From Candidatus Adiutrix sp. (lineage in GTDB: Bacteria > Desulfobacterota > Desulfarculia > Adiutricales > Adiutricaceae): a DNA stretch of 10,719 nt. The stretch is taken from positions 1 to 10,719 of the forward strand of contig JAITUX010000025.1 in NCBI GenBank assembly GCA_031286085.1. Direction: 5' to 3'. Under the pieces are notes generated by a model. The model saw nothing but the letters and a program-made list of their open reading frames with translations, was not told the DNA's origin and did no database searches. Positions 1 to 6,758 of this stretch are shown piece by piece (the stretch's first letter is position 1; each line of letters begins with the position of its first letter). Both the position numbers and the translations under genes were made by a program.

Positions 1-45
1 GGGGCTAGGGCCCTGGGCCGGGAACTTTATGGAATCGTAACCTTG

Positions 46-72
46 AGCGGCCGCCCCAGGCGGCCGCTTTTT
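46..72 (+). terminator. Perfect hairpin plus T-run between the upstream gene and tsf (attenuator-like)
   Basis: Positions 46-55 and 59-68 are exact reverse complements (10 bp, all GC except the closing A-T) around the 3-base loop CCA. Five T's follow at 68-72. This is the form of an intrinsic terminator. It lies immediately before the tsf Shine-Dalgarno GGGAG (73-77), so it sits inside a presumed rpsB-tsf transcription unit. Partial termination that lowers tsf relative to rpsB is the likeliest role, but that is an inference. The T-run is short, so substantial read-through is expected. Confidence 0.7.
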
Positions 73-83
73 GGGAGTATAAT

Positions 84-980
84 ATGGAAATCACAGCTAA
101 AATGGTCAAAGAACTGCGCGAAAAGACCAACGCCGGGATGATGGACTGCAAAAAGGCCTTGGGCGAATGCGGCGGCGACCTGGAAAAAGCGGTGGACTGG
201 CTGCGCCAGAAAGGCCTGATGACCGCCCGCAAGCGGGCCGGCCGGGCCACCCGGGAAGGCGTGATCGCCGCCGGGGTCAGTGCCGATCACCGTTGCGGGG
301 CCATGCTGGAACTCAATTGCGAAACTGATTTCGTGGCCAAAAACGATGGTTTCCAGAAATTGGCCGCCGACGTGTTGGCCCTCCTGTTGGCCGGCGGGCC
401 GGCCCCGGCCGATGTCCCGGCCCTTCTGGGCCGGCCGCTTTCGGCCGGCGGAACCGTGGACGAGGCCCTTAAAGGCTTGGTGGGCACCATCGGCGAAAAC
501 ATGAATCTGCGCCGTTTCGTCCGCCGCGAGGCTCCGGCCGGTTCCCTTCTGCACACCTACATCCACGGTCCCGGCCGCCTGGGCGTCATGGTGGAACTGG
601 CCGCGGAAAAAATGGGGCCCGAGGCCGAAGAACTGGCCCATAACCTGGCCATGCACATAGCCGCCGCCAGCCCGGCGGCCAGGACGGCCGAAGAGCTGCC
701 GGCCGAATTCCTGGAACGGGAGAAGGAAATCTACCGGGCCAAGCTGGCCGAAAGCGGCAAGCCGGAAAACATGTGGGACAAGATTATGGCCGGGCAGATC
801 AAGAAATTTTATTCGGAGGTCGTGCTTCTGGAACAGGCCTATGTCAAGGACCCCACCGGCAAGACCACGGTGGCCGGCCTGCTTAAGAGTGCCGCCGGCG
901 TCTGCGGCCGCACCGAAATCCGGGCCTATGACCGCTTTCAACTGGGTGAGGAACTGCCCGGGGAAACGCGGGAAGAGTGA
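84..980 (+). CDS. tsf: Translation elongation factor Ts (EF-Ts)
   Basis: EF-Ts is the cytoplasmic nucleotide-exchange factor that releases GDP from EF-Tu. The 298-residue protein is full length for the family. The N-terminal UBA-like domain (about 1-55) carries LREKTNAGMMDCKKAL at 11-26; the family usually has TGAG where this has TNAG. The core holds ELNCETDFVAKND at 76-88. TDFV at 81-84 corresponds to the E. coli loop whose Asp and Phe wedge into EF-Tu near the magnesium site. The C-terminal half has FYSEVVLLEQ and ends with RFQLGEE, both typical. ATG at 84 follows GGGAG (73-77) with a 6-base gap. rpsB is normally next upstream but is not visible here; pyrH and frr follow in the conserved order. 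The hairpin just upstream may tune expression. The identification is secure. Confidence 0.98.
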   Translation: MEITAKMVKELREKTNAGMMDCKKALGECGGDLEKAVDWLRQKGLMTARKRAGRATREGVIAAGVSADHRCGAMLELNCETDFVAKNDGFQKLAADVLALLLAGGPAPADVPALLGRPLSAGGTVDEALKGLVGTIGENMNLRRFVRREAPAGSLLHTYIHGPGRLGVMVELAAEKMGPEAEELAHNLAMHIAAASPAARTAEELPAEFLEREKEIYRAKLAESGKPENMWDKIMAGQIKKFYSEVVLLEQAYVKDPTGKTTVAGLLKSAAGVCGRTEIRAYDRFQLGEELPGETREE

Positions 981-1055
981 GCCGCGCGCCGGCCTTACCG
1001 GTAAAGGCCTCCGGGGCCGCCTTCGGGCCGGGGCGGCGCGCCCCTCTGGCAACTT
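981..1055 (+). promoter_or_regulatory. Structured tsf-pyrH spacer without a visible Shine-Dalgarno
   Basis: This 75-base spacer is dense in complementary segments. GCGCGCCG at 984-991 can pair with CGGCGCGC at 1034-1041. Inside it, GGCC at 991-994 and GGCC at 1006-1009 flank the 10-base palindrome TTACCGGTAA (995-1004). GCC(TTCG)GGC at 1019-1028 is a C(UUCG)G tetraloop hairpin. No T-run follows, so it does not look like a terminator. No GGAG-like sequence precedes the pyrH ATG. The pairings are seen directly; any role in mRNA processing, stability or pyrH translation is inference. Confidence 0.4.
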
Positions 1056-1775
1056 ATGGACGAAAAAAAATATAAAACAGTTCTTTTGAAACTGTCCGGC
1101 GAGGCCCTCCAGGGCCAGCGGGGCTTCGGGCTCTGCCCAGACACCTTGGAAGGCATTGCCGCCCAAGTGGCCGAGGCGGCCAGGGAAGGGGTCCGCCTCG
1201 GCCTGGTCATAGGCGGTGGCAACGTCTTCCGGGGCCATGACCTGGCCGCGCGGGGCCTGAACCGGGTCACCGGGGACCACATGGGCATGCTGGCCACGGT
1301 CATAAACGCCCTGGCCATGCAGGACGCCTTGGAGCGCCAGGGCCTGGATACCCGGGTCCAGAGCGCCATTACCATGTATCAGATCACCGAGCCCTTCATC
1401 CGGCGCCGGGCCATCCGCCATCTGGAAAAAGGCCGGGTGGTCATCTTCGCCAGCGGCACCGGCCACCCCTATTTCACCACCGACACGGCCGCCGTGCTCC
1501 GGGCCAGCGAAATCGGGGCCGACATCATCCTCAAGGCCACCAATGTCGATGGCATATATGACCGGGATCCCCGGAAAGACCCGACGGCCGTTCTCCACCG
1601 CCGACTGACCTACATGGGCGCCATTCGGGACCGGCTGGAGGTCATGGACACCACCGCCTTTTCCCTGGCCATGGAAAACCGCATCCCGCTCCTGGTCTTC
1701 AACCTGGCCCACCCGGGCAACATCCGGCGGGCCATCCGGGGTGAAGAGGTGGGAACCTTCGTATCCGGGGAATGA
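1056..1775 (+). CDS. pyrH: Uridylate (UMP) kinase
   Basis: PyrH phosphorylates UMP to UDP with ATP, feeding pyrimidine nucleotide and UDP-sugar synthesis. It is a hexameric cytoplasmic enzyme of the amino-acid-kinase fold, usually activated by GTP and inhibited by UTP. The 239-residue length is typical. Visible motifs are KLSGEAL at 12-18, the glycine loop GGGNVFRG at 53-60, GDHMGMLAT at 73-81 (UMP site and inter-subunit region), [12 protein letters not shown] at 135-146, and [13 protein letters not shown] at 160-172 (ATP side). The start places KLSGEAL at the usual distance from the N-terminus. The 20 bases upstream show no clear Shine-Dalgarno, so initiation may depend on coupling or on the structured spacer. 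It lies between tsf and frr, the usual order in many bacteria. Confidence 0.98.
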   Translation: MDEKKYKTVLLKLSGEALQGQRGFGLCPDTLEGIAAQVAEAAREGVRLGLVIGGGNVFRGHDLAARGLNRVTGDHMGMLATVINALAMQDALERQGLDTRVQSAITMYQITEPFIRRRAIRHLEKGRVVIFASGTGHPYFTTDTAAVLRASEIGADIILKATNVDGIYDRDPRKDPTAVLHRRLTYMGAIRDRLEVMDTTAFSLAMENRIPLLVFNLAHPGNIRRAIRGEEVGTFVSGE

Positions 1776-1859
1776 CATCGGCGGATTCAGGCCGCCCCCG
1801 GCCCGGAACCACAGGGGAAACCCCGCCACGCCGCGAATCAGCCTTCAGGAGAGCCTGGT

Positions 1860-2423
1860 ATGAGCAAAACCGACGCCGTTTACAGCGAACTCAAAGAGCG
1901 CATGGAAAAGGCTGTTCAGGCCTTGGGCCGCAGTTTCACAAAAATCCGCACCGGCCGGGCCACCCCGGCGCTCCTGGACGGCCTGACCGCCGACTACTAC
2001 GGCGTGGCCACGCCCCTGCCCCAAATGGCCTCCGTCACCGCCCCGGAACCCCGGCTGCTTTTGATCCAGCCCTGGGACGCCCAAGCCATGGGTGAAATCG
2101 AAAAGGCCATCCTTAAATCGGAACTCGGCCTGACCCCCCAGAACGACGGCAAGGTCATCCGCATCACCATTCCGCCCCTGACCCAGGAACGCCGCAAGGA
2201 CCTCTCCAAGCTGGTCCGCAAAAACGCCGAAGAGACCAAGGTGGCCCTGCGGAACATCCGCCGCGACGCCAATGAACTGCTTAAGACCCTGAAAAAGGAC
2301 AAGGAGATAAGTGAAGACGAACTTAGCCGGGCCGAGGCCCAGGTGCAGAAGATAACCGACGACTTCATAAAGCAGGCCGACGCCGCCGCCGGGGTCAAGG
2401 AAAAGGAAATAATGGATTTTTAA
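1860..2423 (+). CDS. frr: Ribosome recycling factor
   Basis: RRF splits post-termination ribosomes together with EF-G. The protein is 187 residues, close to the usual 185. Family landmarks are KIRTGRA at 28-34, [11 protein letters not shown] at 45-55, [11 protein letters not shown] at 105-115, RNIRRDAN at 131-138 and the C-terminal KEKEIMDF. The layout is the two-domain L shape: long helices from about 1-30 and 106-187, with a small beta domain between. The ATG at 1860 follows AGGAGAG (1847-1853) with a 6-base gap. It is the last gene of the plus-strand cluster. In many proteobacteria frr is followed by uppS and cdsA; here it instead meets the convergent coaX across a palindromic element. No standard terminator with a T-tract follows the stop. 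Confidence 0.98.
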   Translation: MSKTDAVYSELKERMEKAVQALGRSFTKIRTGRATPALLDGLTADYYGVATPLPQMASVTAPEPRLLLIQPWDAQAMGEIEKAILKSELGLTPQNDGKVIRITIPPLTQERRKDLSKLVRKNAEETKVALRNIRRDANELLKTLKKDKEISEDELSRAEAQVQKITDDFIKQADAAAGVKEKEIMDF

Positions 2424-2436
2424 GCTCGGGAATACA

Positions 2437-2583
2437 TGGAAACGCCGCTTAATGAGGATTTTTGTTTCCTGGCAAGAAAGGCGAATTCAGGGTGAAGCGA
2501 CGTGTATCAAAGCATACATGAGCTTCGCCCGGAATGAGCCTGACGCCGTCAGGGAGCAAAAAGGCCATTAAGCGGCGTTTCCA
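2437..2583. repeat. 147-bp imperfect palindrome with perfect 18-bp ends (MITE- or ERIC-like)
   Basis: The outer arms 2437-2454 (TGGAAACGCCGCTTAATG) and 2566-2583 are exact reverse complements. The inner arms continue the pairing to the centre: 2459-2473 with 2548-2562, 2479-2482 with 2538-2541, 2485-2488 with 2532-2535, 2490-2498 with 2522-2530, and 2501-2507 with 2514-2520 around the loop CAAAGC (2508-2513). About 58 pairs form, five of them G-U when read as plus-strand RNA. The element fills nearly all the frr-coaX junction and ends one base before the coaX stop codon. I see no target-site duplication and no ORF inside. It could be a miniature inverted-repeat element, an ERIC-like intergenic repeat, or a structured 3' UTR. 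It is not a classic terminator, because no T-run follows either end. Confidence 0.85.
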
Positions 2584-2584
2584 G

Positions 2585-3355
2585 TCACCGCCACCCGTCT
2601 TCCTGGTAAACTATTTTCAACCCCTCCAAGGCCAGTTCAGGCTGGACTTCGTCAATCTGGGCCGAGCCGGCGGCGATCAAGCCGGCCAGGCCGCCGGTGG
2701 CCAGCACCCGGGCCGGCCCCATCTCCTTCTTCAGCCTGGTCACCAGGCCGTCCACCAGGTCCATGTAGCCATATATCAGGCCCACGTTGAGGCTGGCGAT
2801 GGTGTTGTTGGCCAGGGCCTTTTCCGGGCGGTCGAAGAGTTCCAGGCGGGGCAGGCGGCTGGCCTTCTGAAAGAGGGCCTCGGCCGAAAGGCGAAGGCCG
2901 GGGGATATGGCCCCGCCCAGGTGGACGCCGTCGGCGGAAACGCAGTCGAAGGTGGTGGCCGTGCCCAAGTCCACGACTATGACCGCCCCCCGCGCCCGGC
3001 GATGGGCGGCCAGGGCCACGGCCACCCGGTCGGCGCCCATTTCCGCGGGGTTGGCGTAACTTAGGGGCAGAATGGTCTGGCGGTGGGCTTCCAGAAAGAT
3101 GGGCCGCTGGCGGGCATACTTGACCCCGAAGCGTTCCAGGGCCGGGCGCATGGGCGGAACGACGCTGGCGATTATGAAGCCGGTTATGTCGCTGAAGCCG
3201 TAGCCGGCGGCGGCCAAGAGGCCGCCCATGGACAGGCCCAGCTCGTCCAGGGTGGATTCCCGGCGGGTGGCCAGCCGCCAGTCGGCCTTGAGTTCATCGC
3301 CCAGCCACAGGCCGCAATTCATGTTGGTGTTGCCGACGTCAAGAGTGAAAAGCAT
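2585..3355 (-). CDS. coaX: Type III pantothenate kinase
   Basis: CoaX phosphorylates pantothenate to 4'-phosphopantothenate, the first step of coenzyme A synthesis. The type III enzyme belongs to the ASKHA fold, needs a monovalent cation and is not feedback-inhibited by CoA. The 256-residue protein shows DVGNTN at 6-11 (phosphate loop), GADR at 107-110 with the catalytic Asp109, VDLGTATTFD at 128-137, GGAISPGL at 147-154 and ATGGLAG at 219-225. The segment usually written G-K/R-N/D-T reads A-N-N-T (182-185): the Thr is kept and the Gly and basic residue are changed. The start is 9 bases after the glmM stop, and GAGGA overlapping that stop acts as Shine-Dalgarno. It is the last gene of the minus-strand operon. 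Confidence 0.96.
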   Translation of the reverse strand: MLFTLDVGNTNMNCGLWLGDELKADWRLATRRESTLDELGLSMGGLLAAAGYGFSDITGFIIASVVPPMRPALERFGVKYARQRPIFLEAHRQTILPLSYANPAEMGADRVAVALAAHRRARGAVIVVDLGTATTFDCVSADGVHLGGAISPGLRLSAEALFQKASRLPRLELFDRPEKALANNTIASLNVGLIYGYMDLVDGLVTRLKKEMGPARVLATGGLAGLIAAGSAQIDEVQPELALEGLKIVYQEDGWR

Positions 3356-3364
3356 GGGCTGTCC

Positions 3365-4750
3365 TCACAGGCCGCCTTCAGCGTCCAGTTCCCTGGCCAC
3401 CAGGTCCGCCGTCTCTTCGGCCAGGGCGGTTATTTCCGCCAAATCCTCGCCTTCGATCATGATCCTGACCACGGGCTCGGTCCCGGACGGCCGAAGGACA
3501 ATGCGGCCGCGGTCGCCGAGGCGGGCGGCGACTTTGGCCGCCTGGGCGGCCACGGCCTGGTTGGTCTCGGCTTCCCGGGGGCGGGCGGCCTTGACGTTCA
3601 GGAGCACCTGGGGCAGGGGCTCCATGAGATCGGCCAGGTCGGCCAGGGTCAGCCCTTCCTCTTTCATGACCAGAAGAGTCTGGAGGGCGGCCAGGATGCC
3701 GTCGCCGGTGGTGCCGTAATCGAGAAAAATGATATGCCCGGACTGCTCGCCGCCGAAGTTAAGCCCATCGCGGCGCAGACGCTCGACCACGTGGCGGTCT
3801 CCCACCGCGGTCCGCACCAGCTTGATGCCGGCGCGGCCGAGGGCTATTTCCAGGCCCAGGTTGCTCATGATGGTGGCGGCCACGGTGGACCGGTTCAGGC
3901 GGCCGAGGCGCTGGAGGCGGCGGGCGCAGATGTTCATTATCTGGTCGCCATCCACCAGCCGGCCCCGCCCGTCCACGAAAATTACCCGGTCGGCGTCGCC
4001 GTCCAGGGCCAGGCCCAGGTCCGCCCCGGCCAGGACGACCTGCTTGACGCACAATTCCGGCTGCAGGGAGCCGACGCCGAGATTGATGTTGACCCCGTCC
4101 GGCCGGGCGCCGAAGAGATGGACCTTGGCCCCCAGTTCCTCGAAGACCATGGGCGCCGTGCGGTAGGCCGCGCCGTGGGCGCAGTCCAGAACCAGGGTCA
4201 GGCCTTCCAGGCTCAGGTTCCGGGGCAGGGTGCTCTTCAGAAAGACCACGTAGCGGCCCACGGCGTCTGTCAGGCGTTCAGCCCGGCCCACGCCGTCGGG
4301 CCGGGGGCGGTGCCGGTCCAGGAAGGCCGGGTCGGCCACCTGGTTCTCCAGGGCGGCCTCCACCTCGTCGGGCAGCTTGAAGCCGTCGGCGGCGAATATT
4401 TTCAGGCCGTTGTCGTGGTAGGGGTTGTGGGAGGCGCTGATGACCACCCCGGCGTCGGCCCTGAGACTGGTGGTGAGGAAGGCCAGGCCCGGCGTGGGCA
4501 GCGGCCCGGCCAGAAATACGTCCGCCCCCTGGCTCAAGAGGCCGGCGCAAAAAGCTTCTTCCAGCATGTAGCCTGACAGGCGGGTGTCCTTGCCCACCAC
4601 CACCCGGGGCCGCCGGTTCTTTTTCTCCTCCCTTAGATGCTGGGCCACGGCCCGGCCCAGGGCCAAGGCGAACTCGGCGGTCATGGGGTATTGGTTGACC
4701 ACACCCCTTACGCCGTCGGTGCCGAAAAGCCGGCGACGGGCGCTCGTCAT
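3365..4750 (-). CDS. glmM: Phosphoglucosamine mutase
   Basis: GlmM converts glucosamine-6-phosphate to glucosamine-1-phosphate, the precursor of UDP-GlcNAc for peptidoglycan and lipopolysaccharide. The 461-residue protein has all the alpha-phosphohexomutase sites: LFGTDGVRG at 8-16, SASHNP at 105-110 with the phosphorylated Ser107, the metal loop DGDADR at 250-255, the sugar loop GGEQSG at 333-338, and the phosphate-binding loop RPSGTEP at 420-426. The segment usually near NxxCGSxHPE reads NLGVGSLQPE (223-232), so the Cys and His are replaced. The start ATG overlaps the cdaR stop codon in an ATGA, which implies translational coupling. GlmM binds CdaA in Firmicutes and damps its activity; the same order here suggests, but does not prove, the same link. 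Confidence 0.97.
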   Translation of the reverse strand: MTSARRRLFGTDGVRGVVNQYPMTAEFALALGRAVAQHLREEKKNRRPRVVVGKDTRLSGYMLEEAFCAGLLSQGADVFLAGPLPTPGLAFLTTSLRADAGVVISASHNPYHDNGLKIFAADGFKLPDEVEAALENQVADPAFLDRHRPRPDGVGRAERLTDAVGRYVVFLKSTLPRNLSLEGLTLVLDCAHGAAYRTAPMVFEELGAKVHLFGARPDGVNINLGVGSLQPELCVKQVVLAGADLGLALDGDADRVIFVDGRGRLVDGDQIMNICARRLQRLGRLNRSTVAATIMSNLGLEIALGRAGIKLVRTAVGDRHVVERLRRDGLNFGGEQSGHIIFLDYGTTGDGILAALQTLLVMKEEGLTLADLADLMEPLPQVLLNVKAARPREAETNQAVAAQAAKVAARLGDRGRIVLRPSGTEPVVRIMIEGEDLAEITALAEETADLVARELDAEGGL

Positions 4751-5784
4751 GGTTTCACCTTTGGCTTTAGGTTTTCGGCGGCGGGCGGCACCTGGGAGAC
4801 GCCGACCATGGCCGGGCTTATGGACACGACCGCGGCGCCCGCGGGCGGCACGACCACCACGGGCACGGTCAGCCGGCCCTCGGCCTTCAACTGTTCCGCG
4901 TCAAGGCCGACCCGGGCGCGAATCTCGCGGGCCGCTACGGGCCGGCTGCGGGAGGCGGGCCAGGAAATCGTGACCTTGACGCGGGCCGGCTGGGCGATGA
5001 AGGAAGCCGGCCCGTCGCCTGAGGCCGGAGAACCCTGATCGGGGCTGTTGTCGGACTGACCGAAGGGGTCGCGGATACGGCGGCGGGAAATCTGGTCGCG
5101 GCTCCGGGCCTCTATTTCCACTTCCACGGGGATATCGGAGAAGACGGCCTGGGTGCGGAGTTCCGAGACTCTGACCGTGGCCTGTATTTCCTTGGCGCCG
5201 ACGATGACGGCCCCTTCGGGCGGCACAAGGCCGATGGAGAATATGGCGTCCTGGGTCAGGCCTTCCACGGCCAGGGGCGAGGTTTCAAGGTGGTCCACCT
5301 GGGCCAGAATATCCGGCTGCCCTTGGATGGTCACGGCCGCCGGCTCCAAAACCAGGTCTTCCAGGCGGAAGTCGGGGCCCGGCCGGCCCACCACGTTGGG
5401 CTTGACCGGCACTTCCTTCTGGAAAAGTTCCTGGACTTCAAACTCTATCGCGTCGGGGTTGATTTCGACTACTTCGACGCCCCGGGGCAGGTTCAGAAGG
5501 TCCGGAAGCACCGGAAAGGAATTGAAGCCTTCCTGGGCCAGGGAGAGGTCCAGGGGCAGGGTCAAGTTGCGGTCGGCCAGAAAACGCACCTGGGCGGCGT
5601 TGGCCCGGATCCTCAGGGTCAGGGATTTGGGCATCTCGCCCTTGATGACCAGATGCTCCGGCAGGGAATGCAGGCGCAGCCCCACGGTGAAGTCCACCAG
5701 GCTGGTCTCCAGCCCGGCCAGGCTCAGCCAGAGACAGAAGGCCAGGGCCATGGAGACCATCAGGGAGGATAAGCGGCCGCGCAT
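4747..5784 (-). CDS. cdaR: YbbR-domain protein, CdaA partner (CdaR-like)
   Basis: This is a 345-residue membrane-anchored protein outside the membrane apart from one N-terminal segment (about 7-25, a hydrophobic stretch rich in Leu and Ala). YbbR-type beta repeats follow: about 35-118 (ending VEINPDAIEFEVQE), about 122-207 (starting KEVPVKP, with LEPAAVTIQG at 146-155) and about 212-331. The last repeat is interrupted at about 239-262 by a Ser/Gly/Pro/Asp-rich stretch that looks disordered. In Firmicutes CdaR is bound to CdaA and regulates c-di-AMP synthesis. The assignment here rests on fold and on the position between cdaA and glmM, since YbbR sequences vary greatly. GGAG lies 9 bases before the ATG. 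It starts 16 bases after cdaA stops and overlaps glmM by 4 bases. Confidence 0.88.
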   Translation of the reverse strand: MRGRLSSLMVSMALAFCLWLSLAGLETSLVDFTVGLRLHSLPEHLVIKGEMPKSLTLRIRANAAQVRFLADRNLTLPLDLSLAQEGFNSFPVLPDLLNLPRGVEVVEINPDAIEFEVQELFQKEVPVKPNVVGRPGPDFRLEDLVLEPAAVTIQGQPDILAQVDHLETSPLAVEGLTQDAIFSIGLVPPEGAVIVGAKEIQATVRVSELRTQAVFSDIPVEVEIEARSRDQISRRRIRDPFGQSDNSPDQGSPASGDGPASFIAQPARVKVTISWPASRSRPVAAREIRARVGLDAEQLKAEGRLTVPVVVVPPAGAAVVSISPAMVGVSQVPPAAENLKPKVKP

Positions 5785-5800
5785 CTCTTTCTACTCCGGT

Positions 5801-6601
5801 TCAGCCGGCGCCCGAGGGCCGCCCGGGCGCCACTTGGGGCGGGGCCAGGTTCAAATAGGCCACCAGGCGGTCGCGCAGGTTGCCCGCGCCCATCATCAGC
5901 ACCACTTCCCCGTCCTTGACCAGGGAGACCAGGCCCCTTTCCTCGGACACCACCACGACCAGGGCGTCCGTCTCCCTGGAGAGGCCTATGGCCGCCCGGT
6001 GCCTGGTGCCGAAGAAACGGCTGACATTGTCCTCGGAGGGCAAAAGGGGCAGGAAACAGCCGACGGCGGCCAAGCGGCCTTCCTGGATGATGGCCGCTCC
6101 GTCGTGGATGGGCGAAGAGGTCTGGAAAACGGCCAGGAGCAGGCGGTCGCTGACCGCCGCCCCGAGGTAACAGCCGTTTTCAACGTATTCTCCCAGGCTC
6201 ACCCCGCGTTCAAAGGCTATCAGGGCCCCGATGCGTTTTTCCGCCATGAAGAAGGCGGCCCGCACCACTTCATTGACCGCTTCCACGGTCTGGGGATTGT
6301 CCCGGGTGAAGGAGAAGCGGGCCAGGCGGGCCAGGCCCCGGCGGATGTCGGCGGAAAACAGCACCACCACGACCAGCATGAGGTTGCCGACGAAGGACGA
6401 GATGATATAGCGCAGGGTCAGGAACTCGAAGCGGGCGGCCAGGAAATAAGCGGCCATGACCAGGCCCAGGCCGAGAAAGACCTGGCCGCTGCGGGTGCCG
6501 CGGAGCAGCCGTATGACATAGAATATCAAAAGCCCCACCAGGACGATGTCCGCGGCATCTTCCCAGCGCATGGTTTTCACCGCCGGCCAAATGGCGCCCA
6601 T
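5801..6601 (-). CDS. cdaA: Membrane diadenylate cyclase (CdaA/DacA type)
   Basis: CdaA condenses two ATP into cyclic di-AMP, a second messenger tied to osmolyte transport and cell-wall homeostasis. From the chosen start (266 residues) there are three membrane segments, about 15-33, 38-56 and 66-83, then a cytoplasmic DAC domain. The two catalytic motifs are intact: HDGA at 166-169 and GTRHRAA at 198-204. VVSEERG (217-223) completes the domain. The usual FQPE-R after the third helix reads FSADIRR (82-88). I chose ATG at 6601, which gives the short lead before RWEDAADI typical of the family. ATG at 6571 would also keep all helices. A TTG at 6664 would add 21 unfamiliar residues over a GC hairpin. 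No start has a strong Shine-Dalgarno. Confidence 0.95.
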   Translation of the reverse strand: MGAIWPAVKTMRWEDAADIVLVGLLIFYVIRLLRGTRSGQVFLGLGLVMAAYFLAARFEFLTLRYIISSFVGNLMLVVVVLFSADIRRGLARLARFSFTRDNPQTVEAVNEVVRAAFFMAEKRIGALIAFERGVSLGEYVENGCYLGAAVSDRLLLAVFQTSSPIHDGAAIIQEGRLAAVGCFLPLLPSEDNVSRFFGTRHRAAIGLSRETDALVVVVSEERGLVSLVKDGEVVLMMGAGNLRDRLVAYLNLAPPQVAPGRPSGAG

Positions 6602-6758
6602 TTCAAACACGGGCCGACATCCCGCCCCGGAAGTCCGCGGCCCTTCCGGCCGCGCCTGATTCAACGCCTGTCCGGCAAGCCAGCCTTGAGCGCATACCTG
6701 TTTCCATATCCCGATTATGAGTTCGCCGGGCGTTTGAAGCCGGAGAGGGCCGCGGGTC
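6602..6758 (-). other. folP-cdaA spacer with a GC hairpin
   Basis: If cdaA starts at 6601, this 157-base stretch is its leader. CGCGGCC at 6636-6642 pairs perfectly with GGCCGCG at 6648-6654 (7 bp, 5-base loop). It is the only gap over 20 bases in the minus-strand run. A CATAAT (plus-strand 6714-6719) resembles a -10 box, but no good -35 lies 16-18 bases away, so an internal promoter is only a weak possibility. The part from 6602 to 6664 stays open in the cdaA frame and could be coding if a TTG start is used. Confidence 0.35.

Noticed and set aside
1-45. Possible C-terminal tail of rpsB ending at TAA 38-40 or TAG 6-8
   Set aside because: Too few codons to recognise, and neither frame shows a clear S2 ending.
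78-83. Exact TATAAT just before the tsf start codon
   Set aside because: Transcription from it would begin inside tsf, and no suitable -35 lies upstream. It is also the spacer between the Shine-Dalgarno and the ATG.
27-1829. 600-codon antisense ORF over tsf and pyrH
   Set aside because: It is a shadow created by GC-rich codons. It has no recognisable domain, while the opposite strand encodes clear EF-Ts and PyrH.
2437-2583. The palindrome as a simple bidirectional terminator
   Set aside because: No T-tract follows the outer stem on either strand, and at 147 bp it is far longer than needed. Some effect on termination is not excluded.
3083-4576. 497-codon plus-strand ORF over coaX and glmM
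   Set aside because: Shadow of strongly supported minus-strand genes; Gly/Gln/His-rich and without motifs.
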